A stretch of DNA of 45,706 bases from Hyphomicrobium sp. (GTDB lineage: Bacteria; Pseudomonadota; Alphaproteobacteria; Rhizobiales; Hyphomicrobiaceae): NCBI RefSeq assembly GCF_020852195.1, contig NZ_JADZBI010000174.1, positions 1-45,706 of the forward strand, read 5' to 3'. The notes under the pieces are model-generated. The model was not told the DNA's origin and did not search any database. It was given only the letters and a program-made list of their open reading frames with translations. Positions within the stretch are counted from its first letter, which is position 1, and each line of letters begins with the position of its first letter. Made by a program: the position numbers and the translations under genes. Shown here piece by piece: positions 31,633 through 39,446 of this stretch.

Positions 31633-33819
31633 ATGCGTTTTGTTGTGGCGGCTGAGTCTGTTCTCGTAGTCGCGTTGCTTGGCACGGCGGCGCGCGCACA
31701 GCAGGTGCAAGAGCTCCCGACCGTAACGGTAACGACAACGCAGCCGAAAGCGACAAAGAAGGCGACGAGTAAAGCGCCGTCAGGACCGCAGGCGCCGCCA
31801 TCGTCCGCATCAAGCGAAGAGGAAGCGAGCGCGCTCGAGTTCGCGCCGGCCGATGAGTTGGATCCGCGCGCCGCCAAGATCGGTGTCGCACAGGCTGCGA
31901 GCCAGGGTTTGGTCACGGCGTCGGAGCTGGCGGCACGGCCGGTCTACAGAACGGGCGAATTGTTCGAGGCCGTGCCAGGATTGATCGTCACGCAGCATAG
32001 TGGCGAGGGTAAAGCCAACCAGTACTTTCTGCGCGGCTTCAATCTGGATCACGGAACGGACCTTGCGATCACCATCGACGGCATGCCGGTGAACATGAGG
32101 ACTCATGGCCATGGCCAGGGCTACGCGGACACCAACTTCATCATTCCTGAGATCGTTCGGGGGCTCGCGTTTCGTAAAGGCCCCTACTTCGCCTCGGAGG
32201 GCGATTTCGCGTCGGCTGGCGCCATCCATCTCGATGTGTTCGATATGCCGAAACCTAGCTTCGCCAAGGTCGAGATTGGAGAGTTCGGACATCGACGTGC
32301 CGTTGCCGCGGCATCGGCTCCTGTAGGAGTGGACGGGACGCTGATGGTTGCAGGCGAGATCGCACGTTTCGACGGCCCGTGGGAGAACCCCAACGACGTG
32401 CACAGGCTTAACGGTGTCGTGCGCTACTCCAATGGATCATACAACAACGGCTTCGCGCTGACGGCGATGGCCTACGAGGGACACTGGAACGCGACCGACC
32501 AGATCCCCCTATACGCCGTCGAGTCCGGCATCCTCAATCGCTTCGGCGCCATCGATCCCACGGACGGCGGCACCTCGCACCGCTACAGCCTATCCGGGCG
32601 CTGGCACGCAACGGACTCGGACTCCGCAACACGCGTCAATGCCTATCTTGTGAAAAGCGATCTGGCGCTGTTCAACAACTTCACGTACTTCCTCAACGAT
32701 CCCGCCAACGGCGATCAGTTCCAGCAGGCTGATGACCGCGTGCTCGTGGGCGGTAGCGCAAGCAAGACCTTTTTCTCGAGCGTGGCGGACGGCGTGAAGA
32801 GCGCGACGACCATCGGTTTCGACACGCGCTACGACGACATTGATGTTGGATTGTACAATACCAAAGAGCGCAAGCGGCTTTCGACCGTGCGCGAGGACTC
32901 GGTCAGGGAGGCGAGCGCCGGTGTCTTCGTCGAGAATACGCTGCGCTGGACGGACTGGTTGCGTACGACCGTCGGCCTTCGCGGAGATCTCTTTCACGTC
33001 GATGTGTCGAGCGATCGCATCGAGAACTCGGGGGACGAGACCGATGCGATTCTGAGTCCCAAGGCAGGGCTCGTGCTTGGCCCCTGGGCCAGCACAGAGC
33101 TGTACCTGAACGCAGGAACCGGCTTCCATAGCAATGACGCGCGCGGCACGGTGACGACGATAGATCCGGGGAGCACGCCCCCGCAGCCGGTCGATCCGGC
33201 GCCCCTGCTGGTGCGCTCGGAAGGTGCCGAGGTTGGGATCAGGACGCAGCCGACGCGCGGCATCACAAGCACGCTTTCGGCGTTCCTTCTCGATTTCGAT
33301 TCCGAGATCGTTTTCGTTGGCGATGCGGGCACCACGGAGGCCAGCCGGCCGAGTCGCCGTATCGGCGCCGAGTTCACGCTCCAGGCCGAGCTCTTGCCCT
33401 GGCTGTTTCTCGACCTCGATGCCGCCTACACACGCGCGCGCTTCAAGGATCACTCTCCCGACGGAAGGCGAATTCCGGGTGCTATCGAAGGCGTCATAAC
33501 GGCTGGGCTCTCGTTTCAAGACGTCTGGGGCGGCTTCTTCGGCGGCATCAACGTGCGCTACTTCGGACCGCGTCCGCTCATCGAGGACAACAGCGTCCGC
33601 TCCGAGTCCAGTACGCCGGTCTCGGCCCGGCTCGGATACAAGTTCGGCGACGGGCTGATCGTTCAGGTGGACGCCTACAACCTCTTCGACGAGACCGCGA
33701 GCCAGATCGATTACTTCTACGAGTCGAGCTTCCCGTCCGGAGCGTCGGCGGTCGAAGACATTCATTTCCACCCGCTCGAGCCGAGATCGTTCCGCCTCGC
33801 CATAACGAAGGAATGGTGA
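31633..33819 (+). CDS. TonB-dependent receptor, probable nickel-complex importer
   Basis: 728 residues with a signal peptide (cleavage after ARAQ), an unusually long Lys/Ser/Pro linker (residues about 35-70), the plug domain (RTGELFEAVPGLIVTQHSGE, YFLRGFNLDHGTDLAITIDG) and a 22-strand barrel. The plug has a His pair in NMRTHGHGQGYAD, which could bind metal. It ends in EW rather than the usual aromatic F. It is divergent from nikR with a NikR box between, so it is most likely a nickel(-chelate) outer-membrane receptor serving the hydrogenase. No cobalamin riboswitch is present upstream, which argues against a BtuB role. Confidence 0.87.
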   Translation: MRFVVAAESVLVVALLGTAARAQQVQELPTVTVTTTQPKATKKATSKAPSGPQAPPSSASSEEEASALEFAPADELDPRAAKIGVAQAASQGLVTASELAARPVYRTGELFEAVPGLIVTQHSGEGKANQYFLRGFNLDHGTDLAITIDGMPVNMRTHGHGQGYADTNFIIPEIVRGLAFRKGPYFASEGDFASAGAIHLDVFDMPKPSFAKVEIGEFGHRRAVAAASAPVGVDGTLMVAGEIARFDGPWENPNDVHRLNGVVRYSNGSYNNGFALTAMAYEGHWNATDQIPLYAVESGILNRFGAIDPTDGGTSHRYSLSGRWHATDSDSATRVNAYLVKSDLALFNNFTYFLNDPANGDQFQQADDRVLVGGSASKTFFSSVADGVKSATTIGFDTRYDDIDVGLYNTKERKRLSTVREDSVREASAGVFVENTLRWTDWLRTTVGLRGDLFHVDVSSDRIENSGDETDAILSPKAGLVLGPWASTELYLNAGTGFHSNDARGTVTTIDPGSTPPQPVDPAPLLVRSEGAEVGIRTQPTRGITSTLSAFLLDFDSEIVFVGDAGTTEASRPSRRIGAEFTLQAELLPWLFLDLDAAYTRARFKDHSPDGRRIPGAIEGVITAGLSFQDVWGGFFGGINVRYFGPRPLIEDNSVRSESSTPVSARLGYKFGDGLIVQVDAYNLFDETASQIDYFYESSFPSGASAVEDIHFHPLEPRSFRLAITKEW

Positions 33820-33839
33820 CCGGACCTAACGACTGGCCC

Positions 33840-33862
33840 GAAAAGGTACCGGCGACCTTTTC
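33840..33862 (+). terminator. Hairpin after the TonB-receptor gene
   Basis: GAAAAGGT (33840-33847) pairs with ACCTTTTC (33855-33862) over a 7-base loop, 21 bases after the stop. The second arm contributes a short T-run. It probably ends the receptor transcript. Confidence 0.6.
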
Positions 33863-34266
33863 GTTGTCGCCAAGCAGCGACCGACTTCACCAGCGACATC
33901 GGCTATAGGCTCAACCCAATAGACGCCCCTCTATGCAACCACATGATTAAAATAGATAATCTGCAAGAATAGAGGGCTCAATCTCTGCCCATGGGGCTGT
34001 CGGTTGCAGCTGGCGGAAACCCGAGGAGCGAGTGCGAACTTGAGTCCGAAGGGTTCGGGAGCAAAGCTACCCGGCCGCGAGCCCATGCGGAGCGCGAAAA
34101 AAATTGGCGGAAGGGGTGTCTAGAAGCACTCCATCCGGCTCCGTCCAGAACGCTCCAACAATGCGCTGATGTACAACGCCGATTCCCGCATTTTCCGTCT
34201 GGACGTGTCCGGAACATTCCGGCACCATCCAACTCTGCTTTGTAGGCAGGGTGACGGCTAGAAAGG
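33863..34266. other. Gene-free junction before the integrated element
   Basis: About 400 bases between the receptor terminator and the tRNA-like attachment fragment. Frames on both strands are open for up to 114 codons but lack ribosome sites and recognisable protein features. No complete tRNA, IS end or repeat is seen. Confidence 0.5.
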
Positions 34267-34291
34267 TGGCGGACGGTGCGGGAATCGAACC
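34267..34291 (-). repeat. Attachment-site half: tRNA 3' end fragment
   Basis: Read on the minus strand, the sequence has the T-loop GGTTCGATTCC, then CCGC, a 7-base acceptor strand ACCGTCC, discriminator G and CCA, with every distance as in a real tRNA (61-76). The matching 5' part of a tRNA is absent, so this is the 3' duplicate left by integration into a tRNA gene. G at position 73 and the acceptor sequence suit a serine tRNA. The intact gene should lie on the minus strand at the other end of the element, beyond the window. Confidence 0.65.
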
Positions 34292-35508
34292 GACTCAGCG
34301 CGGTGAAGGTCGCCAAGCTCAAGGAGCCGGGCCGCTACGCGGACGGGCATGGCCTCTATCTGCAAGTTTCCCAATGGGGTACCAAGGCGTGGATCTTCCG
34401 CTTCATGAAGAACGGCCGCGCCCGGCACATGGGCCTGGGTCCGCTCCACACGCTTACCCTTCAAGAGGCCCGTGAACGCGCCAGGAAGGCGCGCCAGGCC
34501 CTTCTCGACGGCATTGACCCCATAGAGGACCGGACAAGCCTCCGCCTTGCGGCACGCGCCGAGGCGGCCAAGCGCATGACGTTTAAGGAGGCGGCAGAGA
34601 AGTACATCGCCGCGCACCGGGCGGGCTGGAAGAATGAAAAGCACGCCGATCAGTGGGAGGCGACGCTTTCCACTTACGCCTATCCTGTTATCGGCAACCT
34701 ATCCGTGGCCGACATCGAGATCGGGCACATTACACGGATCCTCGAGCCGATCTGGACCGAGAAGACTGAGACAGCGAGCCGTGTCCGCGGCCGTATCGAG
34801 GCGGTTCTTGATTGGGCGTCCGTTCGCGGTCATCGCACCGGTGAGAATCCGGCCCGCTGGCGCGGCCACCTCGAAAAGATCCTGCCTTCGAAAACCAAGG
34901 TGCGCGCGGTTCGACACATGCCGGCCATGCCGTATGCCGAGGTCGGCGCTTTTGTTCGGGAGCTTCGCGACGTGAACTCAATCTCAGCGCAGGCGCTCGA
35001 GTTCACGATCCTCACAGCTTGCCGCACGGCCGAGGTGACCGACGCGCGCTGGGACGAAATCGATTTCGCAAAGAAGATCTGGACCGTTCCCGGCGAGCGC
35101 ACCAAATCCGGTCGGCCGCACCGCGTGCCCCTGTCCCCGCGGGCGATCGAGATCCTCAAGACGGTGCCGCGGATAAAGGGCAATCCGTTCGTGTTCCATG
35201 GTGCGCGCGAAGGCCAGCACCTCTCGAACATGGCCATGTTGGAAGCCCTGCGAGAGCGGAGGGACCGAACTTTCACCGTTCACGGCTTCCGATCGACCTT
35301 CCGAGATTGGGCGGCCGAGCAGACCAACTTCCCCCGTGAGATCGCGGAGGCTGCTCTCGCTCACGTCCTCGGCGACAAGACCGAGGCTGCGTACCAGCGC
35401 GGCGATCTTCTCGAGAAGCGTCGCAAGTTGATGGAGGCCTGGGCGGGGTTCTGCGCACGGCCGGCGCCGATCGCAGGGAACGTCCGCGGGTTGAGGGCGA
35501 TCCGATGA
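34276..35508 (+). CDS. int: Tyrosine recombinase/integrase
   Basis: 410 residues from a GTG at 34276; a GTG at 34303 would also serve. Domains: arm-binding DUF4102 (LSAVKVAKLKEPGRYADGHGLYL), a SAM-like core-binding domain (about 95-190) and the catalytic domain with R of TACRTAEVTDARW, K of TKSGRPHRVPL, the HGFRSTFRDW box (H-x-x-R) and later histidine and tyrosine (ALAHVLGDKTEAAYQRGD). All catalytic residues are visible. The first codons overlap the tRNA-derived attachment fragment, so the gene lies at the very edge of the element. Its stop overlaps the next start. Confidence 0.93.
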   Translation: MRESNRLSAVKVAKLKEPGRYADGHGLYLQVSQWGTKAWIFRFMKNGRARHMGLGPLHTLTLQEARERARKARQALLDGIDPIEDRTSLRLAARAEAAKRMTFKEAAEKYIAAHRAGWKNEKHADQWEATLSTYAYPVIGNLSVADIEIGHITRILEPIWTEKTETASRVRGRIEAVLDWASVRGHRTGENPARWRGHLEKILPSKTKVRAVRHMPAMPYAEVGAFVRELRDVNSISAQALEFTILTACRTAEVTDARWDEIDFAKKIWTVPGERTKSGRPHRVPLSPRAIEILKTVPRIKGNPFVFHGAREGQHLSNMAMLEALRERRDRTFTVHGFRSTFRDWAAEQTNFPREIAEAALAHVLGDKTEAAYQRGDLLEKRRKLMEAWAGFCARPAPIAGNVRGLRAIR

Positions 35509-36308
35509 GCCCGAGCAAGAAAACCCTCGGCTCGGGCATCACCCAGCGAGAGCATGTCACCTATGTACCTGGCGTGCCGCTTCCCGAAGGCGGGTTGCGA
35601 AATGTCATCGCGCCGCCGATCGAGGAAGTTTGGGAGGAGTATCGGGTCGCGTGCCAGAAAACACTCCGCCACTTCGGCCTGCCGGACGATCTGCGGCCGG
35701 TGCTCTGGCTCGACAAGGAAAAGTGGGAAGAGCTACGCCCGGACCTCCGCGCCGCAGTGGAAGCGGTTTGGGAACATCGTGCTGACAACGGCGCTTGGGC
35801 GCTTTTCAACTCGGCGGAAGAATGGAAGCGCGGCACGATAATGAGCGTCGACAATGCGGCGAAGCACGACGAGTTCCTATTGAGTGACAGCCCCGCCGGT
35901 TATGCGGCACGCCTTCTTTTTTTGATTGAGGCCGCAACACGGATCCTGAGGGAGCTCGAGAGCATTGTCCCGAGCGGGCAAGAGCTTAGGCCGCTGCGTC
36001 TCTGCGAACTCATGCGAACAATAGGCGGGCTGGAAACGGAAATCAGAATAAAGAAGGTTTGGGAGCCGACCGCGCTTGTCCGCGTGGGGCAGCTCAGCGC
36101 ATTCATCCCCGCCCGCGACGCACATAACCGGCAGCGGCGAAATGCCAGAAGCGAAGAATGGAGAAAGTGGCAGAACGTCGCCGACAAATATTGGAAAAAG
36201 CATCCGCAGTGGGGATGTCGCGCGGTCGCCAAGCTCGTAAAGAGTGAATTAGGTTCGGACGCCTCCACGGAGACTATTCGGCGGCGCATAAAGCGTGGGC
36301 AAGGCTGA
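35505..36308 (+). CDS. Hypothetical element-borne protein
   Basis: 267 residues overlapping the integrase stop (ATGA). Polar, largely helical, with no signal or membrane segment. The C-terminal 60 residues (WRKWQNVADKYWKKHPQWGC, AVAKLVKSELGSDASTETIR) resemble a small helix-turn-helix that mobile elements of alphaproteobacteria carry. It may be a regulator or excision-control protein; family unknown. A 65-base gap leads to the AlpA-like gene. Confidence 0.7.
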   Translation: MSPSKKTLGSGITQREHVTYVPGVPLPEGGLRNVIAPPIEEVWEEYRVACQKTLRHFGLPDDLRPVLWLDKEKWEELRPDLRAAVEAVWEHRADNGAWALFNSAEEWKRGTIMSVDNAAKHDEFLLSDSPAGYAARLLFLIEAATRILRELESIVPSGQELRPLRLCELMRTIGGLETEIRIKKVWEPTALVRVGQLSAFIPARDAHNRQRRNARSEEWRKWQNVADKYWKKHPQWGCRAVAKLVKSELGSDASTETIRRRIKRGQG

Positions 36309-36373
36309 TTTGAGATACCCGCCGCATCACTCCACACTTGGCTCTGGATACTACATCCGGAGGACACAGCACC

Positions 36374-36619
36374 ATGGCTCTGGCCATCGTCGACGACACC
36401 CCATCGCCTGCCGCGCAGCGTCTGATCCTGCGCCGCGATGTCGAGTACCGCACGGGCCTGCCGAGATCGACACTCTATGAGATGATCAAGGCGGGCCTCT
36501 TCCCACGGCCCGTTCAGCTCACGCCCCGCCTGTCAGCCTTCGTCGAGTCTGAGGTGGACGAGTGGATCGCTCAGCGGATCGCCACTCGGGGAGGAGACGA
36601 GCGCACAACGCCGTCATGA
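36374..36619 (+). CDS. AlpA-family transcriptional regulator
   Basis: 81 residues from the ATG at 36374. The core RRDVEYRTGLPRSTLYEMIK then AGLFPRPVQLTPRLSAFVES is the MerR-like winged-helix of AlpA/excisionase proteins, with the conserved W of EVDEWIAQRI at the C-terminus. Such proteins activate the integrase or act as excision factors. It is followed by a 190-base stretch with one tiny coding frame. Confidence 0.85.
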   Translation: MALAIVDDTPSPAAQRLILRRDVEYRTGLPRSTLYEMIKAGLFPRPVQLTPRLSAFVESEVDEWIAQRIATRGGDERTTPS

Positions 36620-36730
36620 GGCGGCGTGGGAAGTCGGCCTAGAGACGAGAGACCCCGGAGGAGCGTTTCCGCGCTCGACCAGGGCCTATGTGTGTGGCGT
36701 CCGCGTAGAGGCATCTACAGGGACAGATCT

Positions 36731-36859
36731 ATGACACGCCATTTATACCGCGCTTCGCATGCGCGCGCAACGGCGCCATCGGCCCCTGTGCATGGAGTCA
36801 TCGGGGCACGATGGAGACCGAAGAGGCGGCTATCGCCGCCGGAGTGGGCGCGCATGTAG
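36731..36859 (+). CDS. Possible short phage protein
   Basis: A 42-residue frame (MTRHLYRASHARATAPSAP, ending PPEWARM), very basic, whose end overlaps the RusA-like gene by 49 bases in another frame. Its ATG is preceded by ACAGGGACAGATCT, a poor ribosome site. It is included because the region between AlpA and RusA would otherwise be empty; it may be non-coding. Confidence 0.25.
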   Translation: MTRHLYRASHARATAPSAPVHGVIGARWRPKRRLSPPEWARM

Positions 36860-37203
36860 CGCTGCCTGTACCGCCATCCGTAAACAGGTGCTGGCGGAAC
36901 GTCCGCGGCGTCGGGCGTGTCCGGACAGCGCGTTACCGCGCATGGGTCGACGAGGCCGGCTGGGAGCTCCTGGGCCAGCACCCGCGCGCCATACCTGGAC
37001 CAGTCGCCATCACGATACGAGCTGGGCGACCACAACGGCGACGCGATCTCGATAACGTCCTAAAACCGCTTCTGGATCTGCTGGTGGCCACGCACGTCAT
37101 CCAGGATGACAGCTTTGTCGTGGCACTCAGCGCGGCGTGGGACGATGCCATAGCGTCCGGACGCTGCACGGTGACTGTCGAGTCGATCGGAGGTGCCGCA
37201 TGA
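36811..37203 (+). CDS. RusA-like Holliday-junction resolvase
   Basis: 130 residues from the ATG at 36811 (a GTG at 36844 is an alternative). It has the RusA fold: PVPPSVNRCWRNVRG near the start, then RRRDLDNVLKPLLDLL and VIQDDSFV, which place the catalytic aspartates. RusA proteins cut branched DNA during phage recombination or packaging. Its stop overlaps the next gene. Confidence 0.88.
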   Translation: METEEAAIAAGVGAHVALPVPPSVNRCWRNVRGVGRVRTARYRAWVDEAGWELLGQHPRAIPGPVAITIRAGRPQRRRDLDNVLKPLLDLLVATHVIQDDSFVVALSAAWDDAIASGRCTVTVESIGGAA

Positions 37204-37430
37204 GCGCCCCCGATGCGCGCACCGCGAGGATCCTGACGGCACTAAAGATCCGCATTCTCGGCCTGGAGGAGGAGTACGACGCGCTCGCAGCAGAGATGGA
37301 TGAACTCGCGGCGCGCATGGACTGGCTGCTCGCTGAGGCCTGGGAGCGACACGATCGGCTGGTCGATATGCGCGCACTCGCGTTCCGCCTCTCAGATCAG
37401 AACGATCAGCAGCGGCGAGAGGCGGCATGA
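37200..37430 (+). CDS. Small coiled-coil protein
   Basis: 76 residues, start overlapping the RusA stop, end overlapping the VapE-like ATG. A continuous heptad-like helix (ILGLEEEYDALAAEMDELAA then MDWLLAEAWERHDRLV) indicates a coiled coil. No known family; possibly a replication-accessory or regulatory protein. Confidence 0.65.
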   Translation: MSAPDARTARILTALKIRILGLEEEYDALAAEMDELAARMDWLLAEAWERHDRLVDMRALAFRLSDQNDQQRREAA

Positions 37431-38722
37431 CAGTCGCCGCGCTGCCCACCCGAAAGAGAAAGTCGCGACCCGGGGCACCCCCTGAGGACGTAGAGTTGTG
37501 GCGCAACGGATTGATTGTGGGCCCGACCGGGCCCCGCGCCAACGTCGCAAATGCCATTCACGCCCTCCGCTACTGTCCGCTGTGGGCAGGTGTTCTCGCG
37601 TTCGACGAGCACGCCATGCGCACCGTTGCGCTCAAGGCCCCGCCCTGGGATTCCGTTGCCCATGACCATCCGCCGCGCACCTGGACGCCGCGCGACGACG
37701 TGCTGGCAACGAAATGGTTTCAGCATGCCAACATCGGCGTCGCTCTGAACATCGCACAGCAGGCGATAGAAACCGTCGCGCAGGACGCAACTTTTCATCC
37801 GATCCGCGACTACCTCGGATCGCTCGAGTGGGATCGCAAGCCTCGGGTCGACCGATTCGCCGGCCGCTATCTCGGCGCCGTCGACACCCTCTTTGCCCGC
37901 TCGGTCGGGCGCGCATTCCTCGTCTCAGCCGTCGCCCGGGTCTATCGGCCCGGCGCCAAAGCGGATCACATGCTGATCCTCGAGGGGCCCCAAGGGCGCG
38001 GCAAGTCCTCCGCCCTCGCCGCCTTGGCCCAGCCCTGGCACTCCGACGAACTGGCGGATCTGGGCAGCAAGGATGCCGCGATGCAGGCCCGCGCCGCATG
38101 GCTCATCGAAATCGCCGAGCTCGAGTCGATGAACCGGGCCGACGTCTCAAAAATCAAAGCCTTCCTCTCCCGCACGACAGACCGCTTCAGACCGCCATAC
38201 GGCTCGCGCATCATCGAGGTGCCGCGCCAGTGCGTGTTCGCCGGTTCGACCAACAGCGATACCTACCTCCGCGACGAAACCGGCGGTCGGCGCTTCTGGC
38301 CGATCAAGGTCGGCCGCATTGATCTCAACGCCATCCGGCGCGATCGCGATCAGATCTGGGCGGAAGCCGTGGCGCTATTCAAGGCGGGCGAACGGTGGTG
38401 GCTCGAGGGATCAGCGGCCACGCTTGCATCTCACGAGCAGATGGCGCGGCTCATTGACGATCCATGGGACGCCCTGATCGATGACTTTGTGCACACCCGG
38501 CAAAACGTCAGCATTCCCGAGATACTGCAAAGTGCCCTGAAACTCGACGAGGCCCGGTGGGATCAAACCAACCGAAATCGCGTCGCTCGCTGCCTGCTCA
38601 GCCGCGGATGGGAGCGCTACCAGTTCCGCGCAGAGTCGGGGAAACGCGAGTGGCGCTACAAGCGGGGCGCGTTGCAGTCCGATCTCGATCTTCACTCTCA
38701 GTCACCAGTGGAAGACCGGTGA
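37427..38722 (+). CDS. VapE-family P-loop primase/helicase-like protein
   Basis: 431 residues. Central P-loop LEGPQGRGKSSALAALAQP, Walker-B-like MQARAAWLIEIAELESM, and sensor CVFAGSTNSDTYLRDETGGR followed by RFWPIKVG, all marks of the virulence-associated E family. These ATPases replace the replicative helicase in many prophages and satellites. The N-terminal 150 residues have no clear primase motifs, so it may need a partner. The 3' end carries the first of the GGTGAC iteron-like repeats. Confidence 0.9.
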   Translation: MTVAALPTRKRKSRPGAPPEDVELWRNGLIVGPTGPRANVANAIHALRYCPLWAGVLAFDEHAMRTVALKAPPWDSVAHDHPPRTWTPRDDVLATKWFQHANIGVALNIAQQAIETVAQDATFHPIRDYLGSLEWDRKPRVDRFAGRYLGAVDTLFARSVGRAFLVSAVARVYRPGAKADHMLILEGPQGRGKSSALAALAQPWHSDELADLGSKDAAMQARAAWLIEIAELESMNRADVSKIKAFLSRTTDRFRPPYGSRIIEVPRQCVFAGSTNSDTYLRDETGGRRFWPIKVGRIDLNAIRRDRDQIWAEAVALFKAGERWWLEGSAATLASHEQMARLIDDPWDALIDDFVHTRQNVSIPEILQSALKLDEARWDQTNRNRVARCLLSRGWERYQFRAESGKREWRYKRGALQSDLDLHSQSPVEDR

Positions 38723-38865
38723 CAAGGATGAACCGGTGACAGGAAAAACGTCCGGCAATCAATCACGTCACCAGTGTCACCAGTGTATGGGCACACAAGG
38801 AAAGAAGCGTGATCTGTTCTCATAGAAGTTTGCGAAACCGGTGGTGACAAGCGGTGACTGGTGAC
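38701..38865. repeat. Iteron-like GGTGAC/GTCACC cluster
   Basis: Eight copies of GGTGAC on either strand in 165 bases: GTCACC at 38701, 38767 and 38776, and GGTGAC at 38718, 38735, 38843, 38853 and 38860. Two of them form the direct repeat GTCACCAGT-GTCACCAGT. The 331-base gap after the VapE-like gene (38723-39053) has no convincing gene; the rest is AT-richer (around 38880-39050). A replication origin opened by the VapE-like protein is the simplest reading. Confidence 0.6.
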
Positions 38866-39053
38866 AAGGGGGCTCTTGGAACACTCGTCGATCATCATTT
38901 TTACGCGGTCCACTTGGCAGCGCACTCGACGGATCGAAAACGGAAGATATGTCCGCCAAAGATAAGAAAAAGACAAGCATATATTGACACTTACTGAGAA
39001 CAGCTCATACTACCATCAATTCTACCTACAAACTTGAGTGACAAAAGTAGCTC

Positions 39054-39446
39054 ATGGACAGACCACGGATATGGCCTGCTAGGCCGCAGGGTAAATCGAA
39101 GATCGGGACCGGAAAGGTGATCCTGTCGAATGTCGACGGACGGTCAACGGCGATGCGCCGCTACAAAGAGGTCTTGGCTCAGCTTGTGAGCGATGCCGGC
39201 GGCGATCCATCCGAAGCAGTCATGCTGATCATGCGGCGCGCCGCGACGATCGCCGTTTGGTGCGAGCAAGCTGAGGTGGCCATGGCCAACGGGGGCACCC
39301 TCGATATTGCCGAGTTCACGACCGCAACGAACGCGCTGCGCCGCCTCTTGATCGACATCGGCCTTGAACGCCGGCCGAAGGACGTCACTCCGACCCTGGA
39401 TCAGTACCTGCGCGCTAAGGCGGCAGATCGCGAGGTCGCGGCATGA
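39054..39446 (+). CDS. Small phage protein, possible small terminase subunit
   Basis: 130 residues directly before the large terminase, with a 4-base overlap. The N-terminus is basic (MDRPRIWPARPQGKSKIGTG), the rest helical (MRRAATIAVWCEQAEVAMAN, ATNALRRLLIDIGLERR). Proteins at this spot in phages of this type are small terminase or terminase-associated proteins. It lacks an obvious helix-turn-helix, so the name rests on position. Confidence 0.6.
   Translation: MDRPRIWPARPQGKSKIGTGKVILSNVDGRSTAMRRYKEVLAQLVSDAGGDPSEAVMLIMRRAATIAVWCEQAEVAMANGGTLDIAEFTTATNALRRLLIDIGLERRPKDVTPTLDQYLRAKAADREVAA

Noticed and set aside
33991-34322. Overlapping frames in the gap before the attachment site
   Set aside because: No ribosome site, no protein features on either strand.
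38698-38976. Minus-strand frame across the GGTGAC repeats (92 codons)
   Set aside because: Its residues follow the repeat sequence (recurring S-P-V, T-G-D) and it has no ribosome site; the repeats explain it.
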